DNA from: Astrothelium macrocarpum
Lineage: Eukaryota; Ascomycota; Dothideomycetes; Trypetheliales; Trypetheliaceae
Direction of reading: 5' to 3'
Assembly: GCA_021030915.1 (NCBI GenBank)
Contig: JAGEMR010000025.1
Location: forward strand, 186,001 to 250,000
Length of the DNA stretch: 64,000 nt
Part shown: positions 54,127 through 64,000 of the stretch, piece after piece
Position numbering within the stretch: position 1 is the first letter of the stretch
Layout: every line of letters starts with the position of its first letter
Notes under the pieces: model-generated
What the model was told of the DNA's origin: nothing
The model's input: the letters and a program-made list of their open reading frames with translations, nothing else
Database searches by the model: none
Position numbers and translations under genes: made by a program

Positions 54127-55830
54127 TTAACCACCCTTCTCTTCCGGAAACCCGGATTCTCCTTCAGGGATTGGCGGTGGTGCATAGTCCCTCCTAGGCC
54201 CGTCGATTGGGGGCAAATCCTGCGCAATGGCATCTTCATAACTCGGTGGTGCTTCGTCGTAGGGAGGCGCAGCTGGCTGACTAAATTGGGGAGACACTGG
54301 CGCTTGTGCTGGACCTGCGGCCTCTCCAGGAGTGGCAGATTTTCTTCGAATTCCTGCCTGACTGCGAGTAGGACTAGTTCCTCGAATTGCATCAAGAAGA
54401 GCCTGAGGTGGAGCAATGCCCGAGTATACAGTGACCGGAAGTCTCAGTGGTAGAATAGTTGTTTGAGCCTACTCGCAAAGTTAGCCTTCATGTTCTTGAG
54501 ACAGGTGAGTGAGGAGAAACAGTACTTTATGATCCTTGGCAGATCCACAGCTCAGACCTACTCGAACCTCGACTTCGTATGTTCTTGTGATATTGCATGT
54601 TTCGAAGCTTGGCGCGACAGTGTTTGGTAGCGGCCTTTGATCCCAGTACTCTCGATTTAATGGAATTTCGGTTCCAACAGCATCAGCAGAAGAAATAATT
54701 GGTATACCCATGTTGCTCATACTCATGATGAGCCATGACGAAGATTCCTGACGTTTGACCTCGTGGGCTCTGACATTTGTGTAGCCACTTAACTCGATAT
54801 GCAGGCTCTGGAGAAATATATTCTCCGTAAAGTTGTTCAATTTCGTGACCAAAACTCGAAGAGGAAGGTCTTCATTGCAAGTCAAGATAGCTGGATTAGG
54901 GAGGCGCGCGTCTACTCGGATCTGGGGCAGTTCTTGATTGGTGGATGCTCCCTTTACGTTCTGGTTGAATTGGAAAGTTCGTCGAGCAAAAGTCTCTGCA
55001 CGACCAGAATGTCTTCTTGGGGGCTCTATCGGCAGGAAAGCGAAGGGAGCAAACTACAATTCATGTCTGTTAGTGTGTTTGATCAACATTAAAATTCGAA
55101 AATCCAAAGTGTCCCAAGCCTTTATAGAGATAATGAGAATTGTAGGAGCGTTACTCACCGATCGTGCATTCTGTTGAAAAAATTGCGGCCTTGCCACTGT
55201 CACCTTTACAAAATATCGGATCTCCGCTTCTCCAGGAAAGCCTGTCAAATTTGGAGGAAGCGTTTGCTTGATGTGTCGTGTAGGCTGCCTGGCCACCTCC
55301 AATCTAAGTCCGGCGAGGGAGATGTTTGTATTGCTATTAATATTTGTATTACACGCGTTGTTAAATGGGATCTGGATTCGAGGCATAAGCATAGCTTAAA
55401 CAAAAAGGATATTCAATTTACCTTAAACGCAAAAGGCCATTCGTGCTGTCCTGGGTTGAGAGTCCAATAGTTTGAGTTTGCCTGCTGGTCTTCACCTGCC
55501 TGAGGGTAGACCTGCTTTGTTTTGTATAAAATCTACCAACAGATATTAGTGATCCCATATGATTTGATAGAAGATCGGCTCATAAAGGTTTCTTTAAGAA
55601 CTTTAAGAACTTTGCGAACATACCTTGTGAATCTCGAGCTCTGGTCTAGGCTTATCTCGCCGATCAGGTCTAAGCGGAGCCAGCAATCGGGTCCGGGATT
55701 CGCCTTCAAGCTTGACGATCACGGATTGAACATTGATGGGGTATTTCAGTTGCAAAAAGACTTTTCCTGTGATGAGATCGAGGTTCGTAAAAACCTCACG
55801 AGGCTTATCCAGCTTGATTTGAACGTTCAT
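54127..55830 (-). CDS. Arrestin-like trafficking adaptor with PPxY motifs
   Basis: Five exons, 55830-55624, 55532-55422, 55371-55159, 55053-54526 and 54468-54127, all phase 0, give 466 residues. The N-terminus MNVQIKLDKPREVFTNLDLITGKVFLQL is an arrestin-N strand pair; NYWTLNPGQHEWPFAFKIPFNNAC matches the arrestin fold's central block. The arrestin-C half starts around LPNPAILTCNEDLPLRVLVTKLNN. Near the C-terminus APPYDEAPPSYEDAIA contains PPPY-like/PPSY ligands for Rsp5/NEDD4 WW domains. Such proteins direct ubiquitination and endocytosis of plasma-membrane transporters. All four introns are 50-105 nt with GT..AG borders; the start has no alternative upstream. Confidence 0.9.
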
Positions 55831-56759
55831 TTCTGCAGAAAAGGCTCACTTGGTGGCAAAATGCATCCAATGAATCATCTTGGAGCTTGAAATAAAAAGA
55901 CGCCTGCTGATGAAGGACTGATATCAGGTTCCTGAGGATCACTAAATTTCAGCTTGGAGCCACACTAAGCGCTTCTATCGTCCCAAGCTATGGAGGCACT
56001 GCTCAAAGTCTTGGCATTTCACCAAACAAGCCTCAGCTTGGTGACGTTTTGGTAACCATTCCGGGTGTTCCCGCGTATGTAGTGTAACTTTCTGCAGTGA
56101 TTGTATTCCCCTGAGTCGCTTAACGATGGATCTTATTTGATGCTGACAGCTGCTAGCGCTTGACAGTCATGCTTTTTGGTCTAAAGCGCCGCAATGGGGT
56201 AGCAAGTAAGCAGGGTGAGTGGGATGCTAAGCCACGGCCACGTACTGTATCGAGGCTAAGACAAGAGATACCAGCTTTTATGTACAACCACAGCCTAATG
56301 TTTACGAATTAACATCAACTTTTGGCAAGCCACTGTCCCATGGAACCGAATTTTGAGGCTGATTCTCGTTGCCCGACAGCCACTTCCTGACTTCAACGAA
56401 TTAGAAGTTGCTTTCGTTTGTAGAAGCACGCTATCATATATTCCGACAAGACAGGACAGTGAGTCCTAATGGCTGCCTGATCTCCCATCCAAGATTTCTA
56501 GCGTAGGCTTTAACACAAGACGACCGGACTGCTAGTGCAATGCTTTCAAGTGCAATCAAACATTACTCTTCCTCGAATGCTCCTTTCAGACAGATTGGTT
56601 AGATAAATACGGATTGGATGATTTTACAGAGATGTAGGGAATATCTAATGGTGCAGATGTATGCAAAGTAGTACAGTCGGGCTGGCATCTCACTGAGTCG
56701 GCTCTAATTTCCCCCGTTTTCAACTCTCCGCAATAAGCGTACTTTGCGTCTCTTATACT
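55831..56759. other. Intergenic region
   Basis: Upstream region of the arrestin-like gene and 3' flank of the subunit g gene. No ORF over 60 codons and no repeat of note. Confidence 0.5.
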
Positions 56760-57642
56760 CTAGTGATGCTCCCCATGAGAATTATTTGATCGATATCCGA
56801 CCAGCTTGAACCGACCTAAGATCTCGCCAACCTTGAAGAAACCTAGGACTTCAGCCGAGATGACACCTACGGTTACCGCGGTTTTTGTGTCGATGTTTCT
56901 TAATTGTTGCAAAATACCCTGGGGAGATGTTGAGCTTGCTTGATTAGCTCCTTGTGCGAAGATGGTTGATGGGTTGCGGAGAGCATTGAGGATAGGTTGG
57001 AGATAAGTTTGGAAGGTTGCCACGTTGCTTTCTTCTCGTCAGCATGTAGAACGAAGACAACCAGATTTGATGGACAAGCTTACGGAGGTGTCATTCTTTG
57101 GCCTTCGAACACAAGCTTAGCGAGTTCACCTCCGACTCTCGCCCAATATGTTGCGGGTCCTATTAAAGCTATCGAAAGAAGATGTGTTAGAAAGTATTCT
57201 GACCTTAATCGTATTTCGTGCAAAGTGGAATCAACGTGGCCAAACACAGCGCTCTTCATCGATAGCACTTTCAACAGCAAGTTATGAACACCTTAGTCGA
57301 GGAGAAAAGGAATCTTCATAGTCTTTGCGACCAGCAGGAGCTTGCATAGGATAACTCACAAGTTACGAAACCGATTGCATTACCGGTGCGGCCGCCAATG
57401 CTACCGACGGCATTGCTAGCAGCTCGAGATGCATTTTGAAGTGCCGGTCCAGCTGATGACGTGACTCTCGAAAGGCCTGAGGAAGCTTTCGATGCTACTT
57501 CTGACGCACTCTCCTTGGCCTTGGTAGCTCCGGAGGAGGCGGCATTGGCGGCTTCAGCAGTTGTCGAGGCATTGCGGAAAGGAGTGCGGCGGAAAACCCA
57601 TTGATGTCGTCGCAGCGCTGCACGAGATGCTGCTAACGACAT
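56760..57642 (-). CDS. ATP20: Mitochondrial ATP synthase subunit g
   Basis: Three exons, 57642-57360, 57168-57084 and 57027-56760, give 211 residues. The first about 90 residues are Ala/Ser/Arg-rich (MSLAASRAALRRHQWVFRRTPFRNAS), a presequence plus low-complexity linker. The core GPATYWARVGGELAKLVFEGQRMTPPNVATFQTYLQP and the late helix AVTVGVISAEVLGFFKVGEILGRFKLVGY, containing the G-x-x-x-G-like pattern, match subunit g. The subunit sits in the F0 sector next to subunits e and k and promotes ATP-synthase dimers that shape cristae. The open frame starts upstream at 57702, but the Met at 57642 begins the presequence. Acceptor choices for introns 1 and 2 follow family continuity. Confidence 0.88.
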
Positions 57643-58185
57643 TTCGGAGGGTTGAAGGGGTGATTCGAAGGGAATTGGTGACTTGTTGAGGTGTTGTTCC
57701 AAGCTTCGCTTTTCCTCTCGTCGGAGGACTCAGGAACAAAAATTGCCATCTGCAGGGATGATCTGCTTAGTCATTCACTCTCAAACATTTACTTTCAAAC
57801 ATTGACTACGGGCTGCGTCATGCATTGTCACAGCCGACAACAGAAAATTCACCAGCACCTACCGTAGAGATCCTCTATACTATTCGGAACCATTGAAACA
57901 TAGATTTTCTATTGATGAATGCGCACCTAAATCATGTCTACTGTGACATCTTTAGGACACTGCCTGGTCACACCTGTGACGAACTTCGGTTCTCACTTCT
58001 ATTTCGATAGCGTTCTTTGTGTTTCTGTACCAAAGGCCCTGCTGATGACTTAGACATAGTCTGCCGATTTGAGTCCCTCGTTCCTCGACTTTAGCATTAT
58101 CTCAAAATCACAAGCAGTCCTTCTCCTTACGTTGCTCGCGTTCTACTGTCGCCATTCTTAATCTAATTGCTTTACAAATTGAGAA
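57643..58185. other. Divergent intergenic region, ATP20 and ankyrin-protease gene
   Basis: Contains both promoters. No repeat or RNA gene seen. Confidence 0.5.
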
Positions 58186-60558
58186 ATGGCGAATCAGGAC
58201 GAATCCGAAGCCAGGATGCGTGACCTTCTCTTCCAAGCCATCTCAGTTGGTTATCAAGATGATGTTGCCCAGCTTCTTAATGAAGGTGCCGATTTACAAA
58301 TGATAGACCACAATGGTTGGACTCCCCTTCACGTCGCCATTCACTTTTGCCAATTTGAGGTCGCCCAGTGGCTTGTTACCATGGGTGCCGATATACACGC
58401 AGTTAATAAATTTGGTTCTACTCTACTCCATACGGCCACCCAATCCCCTGATGCATACCAATACAGCTCATTTCTCATCGACAAAGGCGTCGATGTACAT
58501 GCGGTGGACAAGGACGGTCGTACTACGCTCCATACTGCACTCCAAAAAGAACACTCGTACGATCGTAAAGTAGTCGAATTGCTTATCAACAGAGGAGTTG
58601 ATGTGCAGGCGGTGGACAAGAACGGTCATACTCCACTCCACACTTCACTCAAATCTAGATCCTTTCATGATCGTAAAATTGTCGAACTGCTCCTCGATAG
58701 AGGAGCCGATGTACGGGCGGTGGACAAGAACGGTCATACTTCACTCCATACTATACTTCAATCTCGTTCGAAATCTTCTGATGATTATCGAATCGCGGAA
58801 TTGCTTGTCGACAGAGGCGCCGATATACAGGCAGTGGACAAAGACGGCCGTACTCCACTCCACACTGTAGTCCAATTTCCTTCAGACTTTTCCAGTGATT
58901 ATCAAATTATCGAATTGCTTATCGATAGAGGAGCTGATATAGACAGAGTGGACAAAAATGACGCAACCCCCCTCCACATTGCGGTTCAATCTCCTTCGAG
59001 ATTTCTCTATGATAACCACAACGAAGTTGTCAGGTTGCTTATCGACGGCGGCGCCAATATACACAGCGTTGATAAAGATGGGGCAACCCCCCTTCACATT
59101 GCGGTTCAACGCCCTTCAGGATGGTCCGATGATGATGATGATTATGATGATGATGACGACGACGAAAATGCCAGGCTGCTTATCGACAGAGGCGCCAAGG
59201 TACAAACAAGGGATAAAAACGGCCGTACTCCCCTTCACGTTGTGCACCATACTATGTCCAGGGCTGTGAGGTTACTTATTGACAAAGGAGCCGACATACG
59301 AGCTGTGGATAACGACGGTCATACTCCCCTTTTCTACCATCGTGACTTGATTCTCCGATACTGGTATACTGAATCAGAGTTTCGTATTTCCAGTATCTTT
59401 CCCCGCCGACGTGAGTCAAGCTATCACCAAGAAAGCGATAATCTGGGCCTTCCTGATGTGATTCGAGATCGCATCTGGCCGTTCTATTCAAATTGGTTGC
59501 ATCTTCTTTTAGGACCATGCACTCGTACGGCTGTATTTGAGAGAGATGAAAATGATGTTGTCACTTCAGGCACAATTTACATTATATGTTCTAAATATCC
59601 AGATCAAGACTTGTGCAATCTGATCGAAAATAAAACTCGAAGCTTGCTACCAAGATGCTTCTCTGGGAACGGAAAAGTTATCATTCAATTTTGTGAAGGG
59701 TCTTCTTCACCGTCAAGCTGCTATACGGACCTTGAATGGGAAGACGACTGCAAGAATTTGCACCTGGGTGACGGAATTATCTGTACTATCATAGTCGACG
59801 GCAAAGTCTCTGTTGGAAGTGCAGGACCGTGGCTACAAACATCTGACACAGACGTGTTTCTATACAGCAACGAACATGTGATACGACCAGGGAAATCAAG
59901 ACCCGTGAATGAGGTCATGACATACCCTGAAAGGGGCTATGTTGGAGAGGTCATGCTTTCGTCCACACAAGAAGATGATGCTACGATGAAGAGTGAAAAC
60001 CCATGTTCAAAAGCGGGCATCTATTCTTTCCTTGCCGATTGGGCAGTGATCAAATTGAAGAATACTTTCGGCCACCCGATGGAAATGAGTGACATCAAAA
60101 ATGATAAATGCCAACACGTCAATGGGATCAGTCATGTTCCATCAAGAGGGACCGCAACGGTGGTTGGGTACGAATCTAGGAATAGCTATCCTGAGCTACG
60201 GAGAGGCATATATAGGGGCATCTTCCGAGACGAGGGCGTCCCCACGGCGCTGAGCCCGGGATGCTGGGGTAAAAACACAAAAGAGCTCCACTGTTGGTCT
60301 CTCTCTCGTCCTAAGGACGTGGATCTGGAAGAATGGTTCACTCACGGCATTGGTAGGAGTGGAGACTCAGGTGCTGCTGTAGTTGACTGCGAAAGCGGTT
60401 CTCTGTGCGGGCTCGTCGTCGGTCAAACGAAAATGAAAATAGGCTCAAATCGAATCAGGATGGCCCTCATCATTAATATAAAAGACGTTGTGAACGACAC
60501 AATCAAGGTCGAGCCTGCTTTGAACAACATCAGCGTTATCAAATGCGAGTGCATGTAA
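58186..60558 (+). CDS. Ankyrin-repeat protein fused to a trypsin-like serine-protease domain
   Basis: Single exon of 790 residues. Residues about 25-375 hold ten ankyrin repeats, each with a DKxGxTPLHxAL turn and LLIDRGADI-type helix; repeat 8 carries an Asp/Tyr-rich insertion (DDDDDYDDDDDDE). Residues about 385-530 are a linker of unknown fold. The C-terminal 260 residues look like a chymotrypsin-fold domain: His564 in YSNEHVIRP, Asp618 in LADWAVIKLK and Ser728 in GRSGDSGAAV with CGLVVGQ after it, the order and spacing of a catalytic triad. No signal peptide is present, so it acts inside the cell. Ankyrin repeats bind protein partners, so a recognition-triggered protease is possible but inferred. 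The linker and protease part might instead be inactive; catalysis is not shown. Confidence 0.8.
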   Translation: MANQDESEARMRDLLFQAISVGYQDDVAQLLNEGADLQMIDHNGWTPLHVAIHFCQFEVAQWLVTMGADIHAVNKFGSTLLHTATQSPDAYQYSSFLIDKGVDVHAVDKDGRTTLHTALQKEHSYDRKVVELLINRGVDVQAVDKNGHTPLHTSLKSRSFHDRKIVELLLDRGADVRAVDKNGHTSLHTILQSRSKSSDDYRIAELLVDRGADIQAVDKDGRTPLHTVVQFPSDFSSDYQIIELLIDRGADIDRVDKNDATPLHIAVQSPSRFLYDNHNEVVRLLIDGGANIHSVDKDGATPLHIAVQRPSGWSDDDDDYDDDDDDENARLLIDRGAKVQTRDKNGRTPLHVVHHTMSRAVRLLIDKGADIRAVDNDGHTPLFYHRDLILRYWYTESEFRISSIFPRRRESSYHQESDNLGLPDVIRDRIWPFYSNWLHLLLGPCTRTAVFERDENDVVTSGTIYIICSKYPDQDLCNLIENKTRSLLPRCFSGNGKVIIQFCEGSSSPSSCYTDLEWEDDCKNLHLGDGIICTIIVDGKVSVGSAGPWLQTSDTDVFLYSNEHVIRPGKSRPVNEVMTYPERGYVGEVMLSSTQEDDATMKSENPCSKAGIYSFLADWAVIKLKNTFGHPMEMSDIKNDKCQHVNGISHVPSRGTATVVGYESRNSYPELRRGIYRGIFRDEGVPTALSPGCWGKNTKELHCWSLSRPKDVDLEEWFTHGIGRSGDSGAAVVDCESGSLCGLVVGQTKMKIGSNRIRMALIINIKDVVNDTIKVEPALNNISVIKCECM

Positions 60559-61258
60559 CGACGGGGAACCAGTAAAATTCTCGGGCCATTCGGAATATAA
60601 TCTTTGTTTAAAGATACCTTGGGGAATTGTGACATCTAACATTGTTGAGGTTCTTCCCATAATGTGTATCGTGGAAGTCGTCTTTGGCAGTCTGTGACTT
60701 TTCTTATGACAACCTCTGGTGGGGTTGCCCCAGAGGCCTCAGGCATTAGGAGATTCGAGGTCAGGACCAAATGGCCCATCGACATGATTATGGGCAAAAC
60801 TTTTTCGTATCTGTGGAATGTTGTTGTTCGCTAAAATACATCTGACGCTATCACTCTACAGAATTCTATTTCTCTTGCTTTTAGCCCAGATCTATGAATG
60901 ACAGCATGATGTCTGCACAAGTATCATAGCTCGTGCATCACTTTACGGGCAGTAGTCGTTGTGCTGGGGAATCTTGGACTGTTTTCACTATTTGAAGAAA
61001 TCCGTTCTCGTTTCGGCCGTTTTCGACTCCCATCGAATAAATAGACGTACTAATTATTCCATTTGAATCCTACTGAAGGGGACATGCTCGCTGGATCGAA
61101 TTGATTGATATCTCAAAAGGTAAGTCTTACATTCAACTTCACGGCGTGTCACAGAAAAAGAATGAAAATATTAGTGCTAACGCTGCTAATTCAGCAGTTC
61201 GGGCTCGGCTCACAGTGGTGAGAATAATGCATATCGTTATCTAACAAATTTTTCGTTC
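60559..61258. other. Convergent intergenic region
   Basis: Between the ankyrin-protease gene and the F-box gene, which converge. No gene or repeat recognised. Confidence 0.5.
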
Positions 61259-63145
61259 CTACTTAGAACCGCGCCGGAGCGATCTATAATTCGCTTGTAT
61301 CTGCAGGATATTCTTTGGGATCAATGCCACCTGTTTTGGATCTGGAGCATCACTGGTACTTTGATTGTCCACAGGCTTTCTTTGGGAGTGGTGTTCAAGC
61401 CTCTTCCCTTGGACATGACTTTCCCGTACCTGACGGGGAAAGAACTCCGTGATGGTCTTTTGCCGCTCCACGTCCCAAGGGATGCCCATATCGGGCTCAC
61501 TATCCCGCTCATCACCAAGTTCGTACGCCTGGACTCTTTGTAAACCCCAATGCACTGCTTCAGTCCAGGCGGGCATACAGCTCTGCAGACACTGGTTGTC
61601 ATAGAAATGGCGTCTGGATTCGCCGTTTAGGTACAGTTCAAATTCGACATTTCCATTTAAATCTTCCGGAATGTCGATTGTGAGCGTGATCCCTCGCGAA
61701 GAGAGGACATCTTTAGCCGCCTCGAGGTAATGCCACGGCCGAAACGGTAATTCATAAGGTTGATCGCACAACATTAGTGAACTGTTGAAACCTTTGTCCC
61801 ATGAATCTGTCCTCCATACTTTTGGCACAGGCCAGTCTCTTGCGTAAACCGGTGAGCAAACGATTGATATTTTTTCTAGGCGCATTGACGCCTCATTGCG
61901 CTTCTGGTGTAACTCGGAGGAGAACTTTTCGAACCAAGATAGCTCTGGCTCGCCGATAATCGGACGGTACTCCTTACCATAATCGTCGCCAAAGGCAAGG
62001 TTCCAACTACAGCCACAGTCAAGGGTAAACAGCAGATTACGGAGAGAGACAGGGATCTTGGTGACAGCGATACAGGGGTCTTCTTTGAAGAGATTTTGGG
62101 CTGAGAGAAGGAGGGTCTGCAGCCGCGGGAATTGCGACAGATCCAGCATACCGAAGGCAGGGCGTCGCGTTACTTCGCTTGCCATACGATACAAAACACC
62201 AAGCTCGAGGTACTCCAAAGTAGCGCGATGCTGATTCAAGATGAGCATGAACCAACTGGGTTTGGGTTTAAACTCAAACTGGGATTCTCTGCAGAAAGAC
62301 TCCATACAATCACCCAGGCACAAAATTTTGAGTTGAGCTGGCCAAGAAATGATGTCTTGCAAAAGGAGATAATGCAAGCGAGGTTCATGAAGCCTCAGGG
62401 TGGTAAAGGATCCCTTGCCTTGGAGCCCGGATAATTGGTCGCGAACGCGGCCGGTCTGACCACCTTCCTCTACAAATGGCTCATCGTACTCACCGCGAAT
62501 GTCCTCTAGAGTCAGTTCTCGGAGCTTGTCCATGTTGAAAGTTGTTAGAATGGTTTGCAGCGGTGGCCCTAACAAATAGCGGCGCCCATCATTAGTATGG
62601 TTGGCTGCGAGATGCAGTGATTCTAGGCTTGTCAAGGCCCTGACAAAACTGATGGTGTGCCTTTGAAATTCTGTGAAATCAATGCTGAGGCGAAGCTTGC
62701 GGATATTGGGACAGACGATCACTATCGAATGCAGCATTTGACCCAAGGACGGGCTGTATGCGTCGAGTGCGATATCTAGACTCTGAACATATGGCCGCAA
62801 GTCCGAGCGGCGGTCGAGGGTTTTCCGCAAGCTGAGAATATTTGCATTGCAGCATCTGCTTGGATAGGAGGAGAGTCGGTGTATGTGACGTTGGAAGATT
62901 GAAATCGTCCTATATAGGAATGGTTCGGATAGTCTTCTCCATTGGCGGCATACAGATGAAAGCACGCCATGGCGCTTTAATTGTGGCCTCTCGCTGGACG
63001 TATATAGATCAAAGATGAGAATCAAAATTTCATTTGGAAGACGAGCAACAAAACAAGGTGCAGATGGTGTCCACCTGGTCAAGCCCAGCCGGCCTTGAAT
63101 CGAAATAAGATGACACTGATCTGTAGGCTTTTGTGGGACTCTCAT
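61259..63145 (-). CDS. F-box protein, fungal expanded family
   Basis: Single exon of 628 residues. An F-box lies at about residues 30-80: FVARLPNEILILIFDLYTSSERPQLKRHGVLSSVCRQWRRLSEPFLYRTISIF, with the LPNEIL start and the WRRLSEPFLYR end of the fungal type. The rest has leucine-rich segments (LTSLESLHLAANH, LRELTLEDIRGEYDE, FPRLQTLLLSAQN) typical of substrate-binding LRR parts. It probably links a substrate to an SCF ubiquitin ligase, but the substrate is unknown. The family is large and fast-evolving in mushrooms and some ascomycetes. The start is the only ATG before the F-box. Confidence 0.78.
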   Translation of the reverse strand: MRVPQKPTDQCHLISIQGRLGLTRWTPSAPCFVARLPNEILILIFDLYTSSERPQLKRHGVLSSVCRQWRRLSEPFLYRTISIFQRHIHRLSSYPSRCCNANILSLRKTLDRRSDLRPYVQSLDIALDAYSPSLGQMLHSIVIVCPNIRKLRLSIDFTEFQRHTISFVRALTSLESLHLAANHTNDGRRYLLGPPLQTILTTFNMDKLRELTLEDIRGEYDEPFVEEGGQTGRVRDQLSGLQGKGSFTTLRLHEPRLHYLLLQDIISWPAQLKILCLGDCMESFCRESQFEFKPKPSWFMLILNQHRATLEYLELGVLYRMASEVTRRPAFGMLDLSQFPRLQTLLLSAQNLFKEDPCIAVTKIPVSLRNLLFTLDCGCSWNLAFGDDYGKEYRPIIGEPELSWFEKFSSELHQKRNEASMRLEKISIVCSPVYARDWPVPKVWRTDSWDKGFNSSLMLCDQPYELPFRPWHYLEAAKDVLSSRGITLTIDIPEDLNGNVEFELYLNGESRRHFYDNQCLQSCMPAWTEAVHWGLQRVQAYELGDERDSEPDMGIPWDVERQKTITEFFPRQVRESHVQGKRLEHHSQRKPVDNQSTSDAPDPKQVALIPKNILQIQANYRSLRRGSK

Positions 63146-64000
63146 GATTTATTAAGGAGGCAATACAGCTGTAGCAGCATATTGGGAGAGGTCCAGAAAG
63201 GACGCAAACTTATAACGCTTCTGGTCCGGAGAACAAGGCGGCGGTGTGTGCGGCACAGAATGTTCAATTGATTTGCTGCTCAGAACAGAGTGGCGATGCG
63301 GCCCAAGTGTTACGGGGGGCCAAAAAGAGAACACCATTTGGCCAATCAAAGATAAACACAAAAATGATTGGCTAGAACTTTCACAAGTGGATCAAGACTT
63401 GGATGACCCGGTAACGAGAACTGTCTCTGCCTGATATTGCTTTTTCAAATTCGAATGACATGAACTTTGAGTACTATCTACAAGTATTACCTGAGATAAA
63501 GACGGGCTATACCTGGCAGCTAATTCTCTGGATCATCGTTCCCTAATCGCTGGCAAGAAGATTCCAATCAAAGCCACTGAGTTTCATTTCGCTGGTCTCG
63601 TTTGCCGCAGACTCCCCTTGCTTGACAGCTTCATCTTCTGATGCCATCGAGGAAAGCCGCCAATCGCCAACATGATTGAATGCTCACGCAATTCGTAAAT
63701 CCCTCCTGCTGCATGAATAGCGAATACGCCTGTACATTTGCAGGCCGTGTTGCCTAGCCAGCTTGCGCGCAAGACAGATTTGACATCCGGACGCTGCCAG
63801 TGGGAGGCCTGATATTAGAGTTTGAAGGTCCGGCCATCATACGGTACATGACTGACTCTGAAGGTAGGTCGCGCACCTTTTTCATCAATTGAGAAGCCTC
63901 TAGTCGCTGTGCAAAATTCCCGTATGCCTTGGTAATCATCAATGTCATCGTAAGGGCACTAAGCACGCGGTTCTCGCGTCCTTTGCGCTCCAGACTTACA
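63146..64000. other. Right end, unresolved
   Basis: Two minus-strand open stretches (63966-63754, open to the window edge, and 63772-63584) could be exons of a gene entering from the right, with a possible TTAG acceptor near 63960, but I recognise no family and cannot choose a frame. The remainder is the upstream region of the F-box gene. Confidence 0.35.

Overview
This 64 kb window is nuclear DNA of a filamentous ascomycete (Pezizomycotina; a Leotiomycetes-like fungus is my guess, not shown). The grounds are short 50-120 nt introns with GT..AG ends and CTAAC/CTGAC-like branch points, fungus-specific families (HET, CFEM-like, DUF7732, Sln1-type hybrid kinase, arrestin-like PPxY protein) and an AT-rich transposon wreck that looks repeat-induced-point-mutated (RIP).

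Layout. 1-677: start of a HET-domain gene running off the left edge. 2336-8682: a very large Nup2-type nucleoporin. 9549-10207: SCP2 sterol-carrier protein. 10803-12431: F-box/LRR-like protein. 14426-18214: Sln1-type osmosensing hybrid histidine kinase. 18820-20988: tRNA dimethyltransferase Trm1. 21531-22541: DUF7732 Gly/Ser-rich membrane protein. 22542-25637: about 3 kb without a gene I can support. 25638-26607: CFEM-like membrane protein. 27350-30929: three genes that fit non-phosphorylated L-rhamnose catabolism (DapA-type aldolase, amidohydrolase-type lactonase, SDR rhamnose dehydrogenase). 31553-37226: a PPxY/Arg-rich orphan, a SYLF-domain protein and a zinc-less MDR reductase. 38081-40233: a 2.15 kb pogo/Fot1-type DNA transposon with 63-bp terminal inverted repeats and a ruined transposase. 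40478-41368: a small secreted, probably Kex2-processed Cys-rich protein next to the transposon. 42317-45592: two divergent MDR oxidoreductases whose shared 1.1 kb gap holds a 263-bp MITE. 45899-47086: Maf nucleotide pyrophosphatase. 47610-52904: Swr1. 53274-53851: complex I NDUFB8-like subunit. 54127-55830: arrestin-like adaptor. 56760-57642: ATP synthase subunit g. 58186-60558: a single-exon fusion of ten ankyrin repeats to a chymotrypsin-fold domain with an apparently intact His/Asp/Ser triad. 61259-63145: another F-box protein. 63146-64000: unresolved.

How it works together. Most genes are conserved housekeeping genes (nuclear pore, chromatin remodelling, tRNA modification, respiratory chain, osmosensing). 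Against this stand three accessory blocks: the rhamnose genes, arranged around one divergent 341-bp promoter with two CreA-type sites and one tail-to-tail pair; the transposon / secreted-protein / MITE block (38-44 kb); and the recognition-type genes (HET at the left edge, ankyrin-protease at the right). Exon coordinates were derived by hand from reading frames, splice motifs and family continuity; every multi-exon model given closes in frame.
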